Assembly: GCA_031363915.1 (NCBI GenBank)
Contig: JANLVI010000001.1
Coordinates: forward strand, 52,031 to 116,030
From: JANLVI01 sp031363915
Lineage (GTDB): Bacteria; Vulcanimicrobiota; Vulcanimicrobiia; Vulcanimicrobiales; Vulcanimicrobiaceae
Length of the DNA stretch: 64,000 nucleotides
Direction: 5' to 3'
The translations under genes and the position numbers were made by a program. Below, piece by piece: positions 33,833 to 42,091 of the stretch; position 1 is the stretch's first letter; each line of letters opens with the position of its first letter. Under the pieces are notes generated by a model. The model was not told the DNA's origin and did not search any database. It was given only the letters and a program-made list of their open reading frames with translations.

Positions 33833-34745
33833 CGCGCGTGCGCTGATCTCGATCGGCACGAATTCGACGCGATTACTCGTCGCTGAGATCGCACCGGACG
33901 GCATCGTTCCGCTCGCGCACGATTCTCGCGGCACGCGCCTGGGCGCAAACCTCCGTGAATCCGGCCCGCTCGATCCTCAAGCTCGCGACCGCACGCTCGA
34001 GGCGATCGACGCGTACGTCGTCGTAGCCAGACGCTACGATGCGCCGATTTCGGTCATCGCGACGAGCGCCATGCGTCGCGCGTCCGACGGCGCGGCGTTC
34101 GCCGCCGAAATCGCCGAACATACCGGCGCCGTACCGCTTGTACTCGACGGCAACGAAGAAGCGCGGTATTCTTATCTCGGCGCGACGGCGGCGTTCGCCG
34201 ATGCGCGCGATCTCGTCGTCGGCGTACTCGACGTCGGGGGAGGCAGCACGGAATATGCAAGCGACGTGCCCGCGCTCGCGCACGCGCAACTCGCAGCGAC
34301 GATGTCACTTGAGATTGGTGCCGTTCGCCTCGGCGAAGCGGTACCCGAACTGCTCGGCGGTCGCGCGCTCACCCCGGCGCAGCGTGTCGAGGTTGTCGCG
34401 CGTGCGAGCGCACATGCCGACGCGATCCTCGCGCCGCTCGGCGCGCTCCCCGCACCCGAGCGATTGCTCGCCGTCGGCGGGACGGTCGTCACGGCGGGAC
34501 TCATGTTGCACGGGCATGGCGACGGCGCGACTCTCACCGGCGTGGAACGCCGGCAGTTGATCGACGATTTGCTGTCGCGCACGCTAAACGAACGCATCGA
34601 AATGCCGGGCATCCGCCCGCAACGTGCCGATATTCTGGCCGCCGGTCTCATCATCGTCGATGCGGCGGCTACGGCACTTCGCTGCGATCCGATGACGATC
34701 AGTTTGAACGATCTGCTCGCCGGATATTTACGCGCGACGTCGTAA
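33828..34745 (+). CDS. Second Ppx/GppA family protein, short form with altered N-terminal motif
   Basis: About 305 residues, only the two actin-like domains without the HD region of the 2533 paralogue. Phosphate-2 is VLDVGGGSTEYA, and the later loop is LLAVGGTVVTAG. In the phosphate-1 motif the usual IDIGTNS reads ISIGTNS, so a conserved Asp involved in metal/nucleotide binding is replaced by Ser. The start is unclear: no ATG, GTG or TTG lies in frame before this motif. The frame reaches ATT 33828 (touching the upstream TAG) with CTG 33843 as another option; the first ATG, 34071, would delete the motif. It may be inactive or have changed substrate. Confidence 0.75.
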   Translation: MSARALISIGTNSTRLLVAEIAPDGIVPLAHDSRGTRLGANLRESGPLDPQARDRTLEAIDAYVVVARRYDAPISVIATSAMRRASDGAAFAAEIAEHTGAVPLVLDGNEEARYSYLGATAAFADARDLVVGVLDVGGGSTEYASDVPALAHAQLAATMSLEIGAVRLGEAVPELLGGRALTPAQRVEVVARASAHADAILAPLGALPAPERLLAVGGTVVTAGLMLHGHGDGATLTGVERRQLIDDLLSRTLNERIEMPGIRPQRADILAAGLIIVDAAATALRCDPMTISLNDLLAGYLRATS

Positions 34746-34781
34746 AAACGGAATGTTCGCCTCTTGGGTCGAGCCCATCGT

Positions 34782-35104
34782 GGGATGATGGTGGAACTGG
34801 TAGACACAGCAGACTTCATTTGGAGCCGATCGCCCGGAAACGACGATCGGGATGCGCTCAAAGTCGGTGAACTCTCCCGCGGCAGCGATGCCGCCTGACG
34901 ACGCCGAGCCAAGCGCGCCGCGAAAGCGGTGCGAAGGTGTAGAGACTGGACGGGCGCGACCTACCCGGCGCGGGTGCAAACCTCGCCGCACGGTCAAGGC
35001 ACAGTCCGGACTAGCAAACGCGCGTAAGTGCGGTGGCGAAAGCCATAGTGGTGCGAAAATTTGCCGCCCGTGAGGGCGTCCGAGTTCGATTCTCGGTCAT
35101 CCCA
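34782..35104 (+). tRNA. tRNA-Leu (UAA) interrupted by a group I intron
   Basis: The exons join to an 84-nt class II tRNA without encoded CCA. The acceptor GGGATGA pairs perfectly with TCATCCC, discriminator A at 35104. The D-arm GGTGGAACTGGTAGACAC is Leu-type. The anticodon stem GCAGA/TTTGC has one G-T pair, and the loop CTTAAAA gives anticodon UAA. The long variable arm is CGCCC-GTGA-GGGCG, and the T-arm is CCGAG-TTCGATT-CTCGG. The anticodon loop is continuous only after removing 34817-35055. It is transcribed after the Ppx-like gene. Confidence 0.92.
34817..35055 (+). ncRNA. Self-splicing group I intron in the tRNA-Leu anticodon loop
   Basis: A 239-nt insertion between U34 and A35. The 5' exon ends in T, which can form the conserved U-G wobble with an internal guide (GGAG at 34822-34825), and the intron ends in G. 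Core elements can be matched: Q-like CCGAGCCAAGC at 34904-34914, R-like GTGTAGAGACTGGACGG from 34937, and S-like AAGGCACAGTCCGG at 34996-35009. GACTG (R) and CAGTC (S) pair as P7. Hairpins fit P2 (CCGATCG/CGATCGG), P6 (GCGCCGC-GAAA-GCGGTGC) and P9 (TGGC-GAAA-GCCA). It has no internal ORF. Confidence 0.9.
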
Positions 35105-35191
35105 TTCGTTCTGTAACTTCTCGTATAAGGACCAAACGCGCTGGCATCGAACCAAGCGTGCGACTAGCGCCTACATAAGTGGTGGAAATAT

Positions 35192-37153
35192 ATGTTTCTC
35201 TCGATTGCCGGACGGCTTTCTCTAGCCGTAGCGTTCTTCTGTGCGGTCGCAAGTTTTGCGCACGCGGAGGTCTCGGTTTCTCCGAGCGACCCGATCGTTG
35301 CCGCCGTCCCGAAGGTGTCGCCGAGTCCCGGAGCCTCGCCCTCTTCCGGACCGACCAAAGCGCCCAAGCGCTTTACGATCCACGGCGACGGCTACCTCAA
35401 CGCCATCAATCAGCAGATGAAAGGCGAGGGGCTCAAGCCGCCTGAGGGTCCCGCGTTTGCGGCGGGGAGTGTTATCTCGCCGAATAGCCCCTACGACCTG
35501 TTCTCAGGCGCGCCCCTGGGCTCGGGCTTCGGCTTCCACCAGGCACTGAATATTTCGGCGGTCTACTCGCTCGCGAAAAACATCGACCTTACGACGCTCG
35601 TGGGCTACGGCTCCGTTAGCGGCAATGCGAACACGGCCGGCTACTGGGGCAATCAGCTCATGCCCACGCTCAACGCGCATCTAGGGTATCGGTCGGCATC
35701 GCTGCCAGTCAGTTTCGATACGCACAACGGCCAGAACCCGACGCAAGCATCGCGCGTCTCGGTGCTCTCGGGCACGCTGATCACGCACGACGGTAATTCA
35801 GGTTTGCGTGCCGGCTATTTCGATCTGCGTCAGACGAACAAGTTCGTGTTCCAAAGCGCACCGCAGACGAACTCGTCAGCGGCGCTCGCACCCATGCTCC
35901 CCGAATCGCTCGGTGACGGCGCGCCGTTGATGGACGGCATGGCCCCGTTTTCATCGACGCTGCCGCTGCACGGGATCGACGGCTTTACGAAAATCAAAGA
36001 CGCTACGATCGAACTCAGCGATGCTGAATTGCCGGCGTTGCCGGGCACGCACGCCCGCGTTCGTACGGGCTCGATTTTCATCGATCGCGGACCCGGCACG
36101 AAGTTTTCGTTGCAGTACGCGAGCGTGAACGAAGGCGGCCAGACAATCGGCACGACGACGCTCTTCGGCGGCAGTCCCACGGTCGTCAGTTCGTTCCAAG
36201 GGCTCTTACCGTTCTCGACGCTTGGCGCGCAGCGTCAAACGATCATCGGGGGTTCCGCGAAGTTCCCGTTGCCAAACGCCTTCGATGCACTCATCGAATT
36301 CAGCAGTTCGACGTATAGTGCCGACGGTGTCGCATCGCCCGCAACCGCGAACGTCAAAGGCAGCTACACGCACGGTCAACTGCGCCGCGGATTCGGCGCC
36401 TTCGAAGTTTCCCTCGATGGGTACCGCTTCGATCCGCATTACGCGACGACGATTCTGCCGTACGGGACGCTCGAAAATGTCTGGAGCGCCGCCTTTTCCT
36501 GGCCGGGACCGTGGCTCAAAGGCAACTATCAACTCGTCGACAACACGGCCGTGGGAGTCAACCGTCAGGGCTTCCGTCTCAAAGGGATCTCGGCTTTTGG
36601 AAAGACCGAAGCGCGCGTATCGTACGCGCAGTTCGATCAGATTAGCCCGTTCGATTCGGCGAACGGCTTTTCGACGGGCTTTGTCGAGGGCTACTACCTG
36701 CCGCAACTCACGGCCTCAGGCACGACGCTCGGTCATCAAAAGCAGTATGCCGCTTACGTCGCGTTTCATCCGATGTGGGGCAGCGTGACCGTCGACTTCA
36801 CCGATGACTCGCAGCATCGCAACGCCTCGCCCGGCAACCCGCAAGAAGCCGTCTCGATCGACTATCCGGCGTACGTATTCACGTTCTCTCGCCAGCTCAA
36901 TCCGCGTCTCCTCGGGGCGCTCGGCTACGCGCGCTACGCGACGAACGGTTCGTTCAGCAATACCGGCGCGAACAACGCCGATACCGACCAGCGCGTGTAT
37001 TTCATCGGCGGGCAATTTTCAAAAGATGGCAAGAACGCCTACCACCTGCAGTACCGCTACTATGTGAATAACGGATTGCCGAACATCCCCGGAGCCGCCG
37101 GCCCGCAATTCTATGGCGGCCAGTTCATCCTAGAACAGCGCTTTCACTTATAG
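35192..37153 (+). CDS. Large outer-membrane beta-barrel-like protein of unknown function
   Basis: 653 residues. A signal peptide (cleavage after AHA near residue 25) is followed by a Pro/Ser-rich linker (SPSPGASPSSGP type). A long mature region then alternates polar and hydrophobic residues with many Gly/Asn/Tyr turns (for example TTLVGYGSVSGNANTAGYWG). It ends in an aromatic-containing strand, ILEQRFHL, as in outer-membrane proteins. No TonB box or plug is recognised, so a porin-like or surface beta-barrel is more likely than a TonB receptor. Two hairpins follow the stop. Confidence 0.68.
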   Translation: MFLSIAGRLSLAVAFFCAVASFAHAEVSVSPSDPIVAAVPKVSPSPGASPSSGPTKAPKRFTIHGDGYLNAINQQMKGEGLKPPEGPAFAAGSVISPNSPYDLFSGAPLGSGFGFHQALNISAVYSLAKNIDLTTLVGYGSVSGNANTAGYWGNQLMPTLNAHLGYRSASLPVSFDTHNGQNPTQASRVSVLSGTLITHDGNSGLRAGYFDLRQTNKFVFQSAPQTNSSAALAPMLPESLGDGAPLMDGMAPFSSTLPLHGIDGFTKIKDATIELSDAELPALPGTHARVRTGSIFIDRGPGTKFSLQYASVNEGGQTIGTTTLFGGSPTVVSSFQGLLPFSTLGAQRQTIIGGSAKFPLPNAFDALIEFSSSTYSADGVASPATANVKGSYTHGQLRRGFGAFEVSLDGYRFDPHYATTILPYGTLENVWSAAFSWPGPWLKGNYQLVDNTAVGVNRQGFRLKGISAFGKTEARVSYAQFDQISPFDSANGFSTGFVEGYYLPQLTASGTTLGHQKQYAAYVAFHPMWGSVTVDFTDDSQHRNASPGNPQEAVSIDYPAYVFTFSRQLNPRLLGALGYARYATNGSFSNTGANNADTDQRVYFIGGQFSKDGKNAYHLQYRYYVNNGLPNIPGAAGPQFYGGQFILEQRFHL

Positions 37154-37160
37154 AGATTTC

Positions 37161-37201
37161 AGCCCGGCCTGCACCGGGCTAAAATCGAGCCCTTTGGGCT
37201 C
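37161..37201 (+). terminator. Two adjacent hairpins ending the beta-barrel gene
   Basis: AGCCCGG (37161-37167) pairs with CCGGGCT (37174-37180), followed by AAAAT. A second hairpin GAGCCC (37187-37192) and GGGCTC (37196-37201) with a TTT loop follows. Neither has a long T-run on the plus strand; the first has AAAA on its 3' side, so termination could also work on the minus strand. Confidence 0.55.
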
Positions 37202-37266
37202 TTAGCCATTTGTTGCAATAGGATGTACCGTTCATGTCTCCGAAGCAGAACGGGTTTGGCGCGAGG

Positions 37267-37289
37267 ACCCGGCCGACGGCCGGGTTTTC
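37267..37289 (+). terminator. Intrinsic terminator in the etfB leader
   Basis: ACCCGGCC (37267-37274) and GGCCGGGT (37278-37285) form a perfect 8-bp stem with a GAC loop, followed by TTTCGCTTTCTT. It lies 38 bases before the etfB TTG and 114 after the beta-barrel stop. It is either a second terminator for the upstream gene or an attenuator controlling etfBA; 37202-37266 shows no riboswitch that I recognise. Confidence 0.6.
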
Positions 37290-37323
37290 GCTTTCTTGCT
37301 CATCGTAAGGAGACTGGTTCGCG

Positions 37324-38112
37324 TTGAAGATCGTCGTTACGGTCAAGCTCGTCCCCGATACAAGCGCCGATAAGCGCATCGACCCCGCAACCAAGCGCCT
37401 CGTGCGCGGCGGCGTCGAGACCGTCCTCAATCCGTTCGATGAATATGCCATCGAAGCGGCGCTGCAGCTCAAAGAGAAGCACGGTGAAGGAACGACCGTC
37501 ACCATCTTCACGATGGCGCCCGAGACCGGGAAAGAAGTCGTCCGCAAGGCGCTTGCGATGGGCGCGGATGATGCGGTGATGCTCTCAGATGCCGGGCTTG
37601 CGGGTTCGGACGTCTGGGGGACCTCATACGCGATGGCCGCCGCGCTCAAGAAGATCGGCTTCGATCTGGTGATCACCGGCACGCAGTCGACCGATGCGAT
37701 CACGGGCGACGTGCCGGGCATGCTCGCTGAATATCTCGGCGTGCCGGGCCTGACGTACCTGCGCAAGCTCGACGTGGACGGCGGCAAGGTGCGCGGTCAG
37801 CGCGAGACAGACACCGGCTTTCAAACCGTCTCGGCGGCGACCCCCGCGCTCGTCTCGGTGACGAAATCGATCAACGAACCCCGCTACCCGTCGCTTAAGG
37901 GCATCATGGGGGCGAAGAAAAAGACCATCGTGATGATGACGCTTGCGGAACTGGGCCTCACCAAAGCCGTCGGCACCGACGGCGCCAAAACCGAACTGAC
38001 CGACCTTGCGACACCGCCGGTGCGCGGCAAAGGTCAGGTCGTCACCGCGGCCGATGGAACCGACGGCGCGCGCATCATCGTTGAATTCCTCAAAGAAAAG
38101 AAGCTGCTCTAA
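37324..38112 (+). CDS. etfB: Electron transfer flavoprotein beta subunit
   Basis: Beta subunit of the ETF heterodimer that carries electrons from acyl-CoA dehydrogenases; 262 residues. Start is TTG 37324 with AAGGAG about 11 bases upstream. The family-typical N-terminus KIVVTVKLVPDTSADKRID, then LNPFDEYAIEAALQLKE, VRKALAMGADDAVMLSD and LVITGTQSTDAITGDVPGML are all present. The stop overlaps the etfA ATG as TAATG. No acyl-CoA dehydrogenase or ETF:quinone oxidoreductase gene is in the window. Confidence 0.94.
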   Translation: MKIVVTVKLVPDTSADKRIDPATKRLVRGGVETVLNPFDEYAIEAALQLKEKHGEGTTVTIFTMAPETGKEVVRKALAMGADDAVMLSDAGLAGSDVWGTSYAMAAALKKIGFDLVITGTQSTDAITGDVPGMLAEYLGVPGLTYLRKLDVDGGKVRGQRETDTGFQTVSAATPALVSVTKSINEPRYPSLKGIMGAKKKTIVMMTLAELGLTKAVGTDGAKTELTDLATPPVRGKGQVVTAADGTDGARIIVEFLKEKKLL

Positions 38113-39086
38113 TGCACGACGTCATCGCATTTATCGAACATACGGCGGGTCAACCGCGCCGCGTTTCCCTTGAAGCTTCGACCAAGGCGAAGGACCTCGC
38201 CACCAAGCTCGGCGGGAAAGCCCACGCGGTGATCGTCGGCGGCGGTGCGAATGCCGCAGCCGAGATCCTCAAAGGCTACCCGGTCGACCAGATTCACGTC
38301 CTCGATGACGCCGCACTCGACGGCTACCTCATCGACCCGATCGTCGATGCGCTCGAAGCGGTCGCAAAGGCCGCAGGCCCCGCGCTCGTCCTCGTCCCCA
38401 ACACGATGATCGGCCGCGATGTCGGCAGTCGTCTTGCTGCGCGTCTCGATGCCGGCATGAATGCCGATGCGACCGACATCCTCGTGAACGGCACGAGCGT
38501 TGCCTGCATCTCGCCCAAACTCGGTGGACTCACGATCACGACGTGCGCGTTCAAGAATTCCGATTACGGCGTCGTCGCAATCCGCCCCAACGTCTTCACC
38601 GCGCAAGCGCAAGCCGGCGCAGGTGAGATCGTCGCGATCGCACCGAGCGGCAAATCGTACGCGATCGTCGTTGAAGAAACCGTCAACGAAGCCGCCGCCG
38701 AACTCGGTGTCGAGGAAGCCTCGGTCGTCGTCTCCGGCGGTCGCGGACTCGGCGGTCCCGAACCCTTCAAAACGATCCTCAAGGAACTCGCCGACGAACT
38801 CGGCGGCGCGGTCGGCGCATCGCGCGCGGCCGTCGATGCGGGCTGGATCGGGCATGGCCATCAGGTCGGCCAGACCGGCAAAACGATTTCACCGAATCTC
38901 TACATCGCCGTCGGTATCTCCGGCGCGATTCAACACAAAGTCGGGATGCGCACGGCATCAACGATCGTCGCTATCAATAAAGACGGCGGCGTTCCGATCG
39001 CCGACTTCGCGGATCTGCTCGTCGTCGGCGATGCGTTTGCGATCGTCCCCGAGTTGACGCGTGCCGTCCGCTCTGCCAAAGCTTAG
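38112..39086 (+). CDS. etfA: Electron transfer flavoprotein alpha subunit
   Basis: FAD-binding subunit of ETF, 324 residues. The C-terminal FAD domain shows VVVSGGRGLGGPEPF, GGAVGASRAAVDAGWIGHGHQVGQTGK, PNLYIAVGISGAIQHKVGM and AINKDGGVPIADFADLLVVGD, the canonical EtfA signature. The N-terminal domain (about 1-190) is typical as well. Coupled to etfB by a one-base overlap. Confidence 0.95.
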   Translation: MHDVIAFIEHTAGQPRRVSLEASTKAKDLATKLGGKAHAVIVGGGANAAAEILKGYPVDQIHVLDDAALDGYLIDPIVDALEAVAKAAGPALVLVPNTMIGRDVGSRLAARLDAGMNADATDILVNGTSVACISPKLGGLTITTCAFKNSDYGVVAIRPNVFTAQAQAGAGEIVAIAPSGKSYAIVVEETVNEAAAELGVEEASVVVSGGRGLGGPEPFKTILKELADELGGAVGASRAAVDAGWIGHGHQVGQTGKTISPNLYIAVGISGAIQHKVGMRTASTIVAINKDGGVPIADFADLLVVGDAFAIVPELTRAVRSAKA

Positions 39087-39100
39087 ATAGGAAATTCCGC

Positions 39101-40636
39101 GTGATCCGTTCGTTCCGTCTCCTCTCACTCGTCGCGCTCGTCTCAACCGGCGTCGCGGCCTCGTTCGTCGCCTCTGCCAGCGCCGCTCCGAAAGCAACGC
39201 CGGCTCCCGCCTCGAGTCCGAGCCCCGCGCCTGCTCCGAGCGCCACGTCGGAGCCGCTCGATCACGTCATCTCGCGGCTCGAAGCCAAGCTCAAAGCCGA
39301 CCCAAACGATAAGACAGCGTCTCAGGATCTCGCGGGCGCTTACTATCAATCGAATCGTCCCGATCTCACCTTAGCGATCACGAAGAAACTGCTCGCGGGC
39401 GGCACCAAGAACGCCCAAGTGTATTACTTCGACGGAATCGCTAGCGCCGCGGTCGGCGATACGAAGACCGCTGTTGCCTCGCTCGAACAAGCGCGCAATT
39501 TCGAACCGACCAATGCCCAAGTACTCGGTACGCTGACCACGATCTATCTGCGTCTCAACCAGCCCGCCGATGCCGAACGCGTCGCGCAAAAGGCGATCGC
39601 GTTCAACAAAGACGACGAAAACGCATACGTCAACTACGGCCTCGTGCTCAGCGCCGAGCAGAAGTTCGACGAAGCCCGCAAACAGTTCGAGACCGCCGCC
39701 AGACTCAACCCAAAAGACGCCCATCCGGTCGTGCTCGAAGCGCGCTCCTACGTCGATCAAAACGCGATTGCGTTCGCCTCGCAGCTCTTCGACCGCGCGA
39801 TCGCGATCGACCCGACCTCCGGCGAAGCGCTCTACGGGAAAGCCAAACTCTCTGCCGCACAGCATAATGTCAAAGATGCGGTCGCGAATTACGAAACGCT
39901 TCTGAAAAACTCGACCGACGACAACGAACGCGCGTCGATCGTCGATGAGGAAGCCGTGCTCTTCGCGACGGAAAAAATGAATGCTGAAGCTGACGCTGCG
40001 TACAAACGCGCGATCGCCACGTATCCGAATGTCTTGGGCGCGCACATTGCGTACGGCGACTACCTTGCTGCGAACAAAGACAATGCCGGCGCCGAACGCG
40101 AGTGGACTGCAGGCCTCGGACCCAACAAAGACAACCCGACCGCGCTCGTGCGTGTCGGCCAGCTAGCAATCTCGCGTAAAAAATTCACCGAAGCACTCGA
40201 CGACTTCAAAAAAGCAACGGATCTGGCTCCGAGCGACCCGCAGGCCCAGTATACGCTCGGCCAGCTCTATATGACGCAGAAGCAGTACGACAAGGCGCGC
40301 ACGGCGTTCCGCACCTCGTTCGGACTGCAGAAGACCCCCGAAGCACTTGCCGGACTCGGTGCGGCCGACTATCAGGCACGCAACTATGCCGAATGCGCCG
40401 AAGTCTTCGAGGCCCTCGACAAAACACCGAATTTCGCGAAGCAAAACCCGCGCGTGCTCGTCACGCTTGGCGATTGCGAAGCGCGCTCGAATCGTAAGGT
40501 GCAAGCGAAGAGCGCGTACATGCGTTTTCTCGCCTACACCAAACCCGGCTCGCAGGCCGAGCGCGACATCCGCAAAATCATCGCGGATCTCGATGCAAAG
40601 CCCGCGCCCAAGGCGACGAGCGCGCCGAAGAAATAG
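39101..40636 (+). CDS. Exported tetratricopeptide-repeat protein
   Basis: 511 residues. A signal peptide (VIRSFRLLSLVALVSTG, cleavage after ASA near residue 28) and an Ala/Pro/Ser linker precede a helical-repeat region of about twelve 34-residue TPR units. Examples are ENAYVNYGLVLSAEQKFDEA and PQAQYTLGQLYMTQKQYDKA. It is probably a periplasmic scaffold for protein-protein contacts; no catalytic domain is visible. It follows etfA by 14 bases and may be in the same transcript. A basic Lys/Pro/Ala tail ends it. Confidence 0.82.
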   Translation: MIRSFRLLSLVALVSTGVAASFVASASAAPKATPAPASSPSPAPAPSATSEPLDHVISRLEAKLKADPNDKTASQDLAGAYYQSNRPDLTLAITKKLLAGGTKNAQVYYFDGIASAAVGDTKTAVASLEQARNFEPTNAQVLGTLTTIYLRLNQPADAERVAQKAIAFNKDDENAYVNYGLVLSAEQKFDEARKQFETAARLNPKDAHPVVLEARSYVDQNAIAFASQLFDRAIAIDPTSGEALYGKAKLSAAQHNVKDAVANYETLLKNSTDDNERASIVDEEAVLFATEKMNAEADAAYKRAIATYPNVLGAHIAYGDYLAANKDNAGAEREWTAGLGPNKDNPTALVRVGQLAISRKKFTEALDDFKKATDLAPSDPQAQYTLGQLYMTQKQYDKARTAFRTSFGLQKTPEALAGLGAADYQARNYAECAEVFEALDKTPNFAKQNPRVLVTLGDCEARSNRKVQAKSAYMRFLAYTKPGSQAERDIRKIIADLDAKPAPKATSAPKK

Positions 40637-40637
40637 C

Positions 40638-41642
40638 ATGATCGTCGCCTATGACGATGCGCTGCTCGCGCACCTCGCGGACGTTCGGCATCCGGAACGC
40701 CCCGACCGGGTGCGCGTCGCTGCTGTAGCGCTTGCGTCAGCAGGCATGCTCGCCGATCGCGTAACTCCGCGACCGGCGAGCCTAGATGAACTGGCGCGCG
40801 TCCATCCGGCCGCGTACATCGAACTCGTCCGGCGCGAGTGCGCGGCGCTCGAATCGGGTGAGGTGCTCAACCTTACCACGGGCGATACGACGATCGATGC
40901 GGGTTCGTACGACGCCGCTCGTCTTGCGAGCGGTGCCGCCCTCGCGGCGCTCGAGGCAACCCTCGCTCGCAACACGGCGTCCTTTGCGCTCGTGCGCCCT
41001 CCCGGTCACCACGCGGAGCCCGCGCGCGGCATGGGCTTCTGCGTGTTCAACAACGCGGCCGTTGCGGCGCGTGCGTTTCTTGCCGGCGGCGGCGAGCGCG
41101 TGCTGTTGATCGACTTTGACTACCATCACGGGAACGGCAGCGAAGCGATCGTCGGCGGCGGCCTCTCGTATGCGTCGACGCACGCAGCGCCTGCGTATCC
41201 GGGGACGGGCGATCCGCGCGGCAATCGGATCGATCCGCACGGCACCCTGCTCGACCTCCCGATCGCAGCGAGCGGCATCTCAACAGAAGGCTTCGCGGCG
41301 ATTTGGTCGCGCGCTCTCGAACGACTCTGCGCGACGATTCGGCCCGAGTTGATCGTGGTGAGTGCCGGTTACGATTATGCGGTGGGCGATCCGGTCGGCG
41401 ATCTCGGCGTCGATGCCGCGGTCGCAAGTGAACTGGGAGCGATGATTCGCGCGGCCGCCGATCGGTATTGCAACGGCCGTGCCGTTTTCGTCCTCGAAGG
41501 CGGTTACGATCCGCAGACGCTCGCCGACTCGGTGATCGCAACGATTCGCGGCTACGAAGCCGGAGCCGGATCGCTCGGAACCGCAGAACTCGACGCGATC
41601 CCGCGCCACACGCGTGCGCTGCTCGATGCGGTGCCCGAATGA
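40638..41642 (+). CDS. Histone deacetylase-like / acetoin utilisation family deacetylase
   Basis: Zinc-dependent deacetylase of the HDAC/AcuC/AphA superfamily, 334 residues. Active-site pieces: the tandem His in RPPGHHAEPARGMGFCVFNN near residue 120, the zinc-binding DFDYHHGNGSEAI (Asp, His), the second metal Asp in VSAGYDYAVGDPVGDLGVD, and the terminal LEGGYDPQTLADSV. Substrate could be acetylated proteins (for example acetyl-CoA synthetase, encoded elsewhere in the window) or acetylpolyamines. It starts one base after the TPR stop and overlaps the DoxX gene by ATGA. Confidence 0.88.
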   Translation: MIVAYDDALLAHLADVRHPERPDRVRVAAVALASAGMLADRVTPRPASLDELARVHPAAYIELVRRECAALESGEVLNLTTGDTTIDAGSYDAARLASGAALAALEATLARNTASFALVRPPGHHAEPARGMGFCVFNNAAVAARAFLAGGGERVLLIDFDYHHGNGSEAIVGGGLSYASTHAAPAYPGTGDPRGNRIDPHGTLLDLPIAASGISTEGFAAIWSRALERLCATIRPELIVVSAGYDYAVGDPVGDLGVDAAVASELGAMIRAAADRYCNGRAVFVLEGGYDPQTLADSVIATIRGYEAGAGSLGTAELDAIPRHTRALLDAVPE

Positions 41643-42091
41643 ATCGCGGCGTACAGTGGCTCGTGCTGATCATGCGCCTGATCCTCGGCGGTATTTTCCT
41701 TGCTGCCGGCGTCCTCAAAGTCGCAAATGTGACGGCGTTCGCCGCTCAGGTCGCCGGCTTTCAGATTTTGCCGACGCCGGTTGTCGCGCCGCTTGCGGGA
41801 ATTCTTCCGCTGGTTGAGATCGTGGTCGGAGTGCTCTTGCTGGTTGGCTTTGCCACCCGCATTACCGCCTGGTTTGCAGCCGGCCAAGTTGCCGTCTTTA
41901 CGATTGCGATCGCCTCGGCGGTCGTGCGCGGCCTCGCGGTCTCGTGCGGTTGTTTTGGTGCGAACGATCGCACCACCACGTCGTGGGCAGAGGTGGCGCG
42001 CGATTCGCTCTTCGTCATTCTCGCCATCGTCATCGCCATGCGTGCGCCGGGGATGATCTCCGTCGACCGTAGAATTGAGGACACACAATGA
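41639..42091 (+). CDS. DoxX/MauE-like membrane protein
   Basis: 150 residues with four hydrophobic helices. The first segment, LIMRLILGGIFLAAGVLKVA, is the DoxX/MauE hallmark. A CGCFG pair (VSCGCFGANDRTT) follows the third helix, as in MauE proteins that work with thiol-disulfide partners. It overlaps the TlpA-type gene by ATGA. This supports a MauE/TlpA pair handling periplasmic disulfides. Confidence 0.8.
   Translation: MNRGVQWLVLIMRLILGGIFLAAGVLKVANVTAFAAQVAGFQILPTPVVAPLAGILPLVEIVVGVLLLVGFATRITAWFAAGQVAVFTIAIASAVVRGLAVSCGCFGANDRTTTSWAEVARDSLFVILAIVIAMRAPGMISVDRRIEDTQ

Noticed and set aside
34782..35104. tmRNA or an unknown structured RNA
   Set aside because: The ends form a full tRNA-Leu acceptor, T-arm and variable arm; no tag-peptide reading frame is present, and group I core elements explain the middle.
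37202..37266. Riboswitch controlling etfBA
   Set aside because: No recognisable aptamer; only the terminator hairpin at 37267 is supported.
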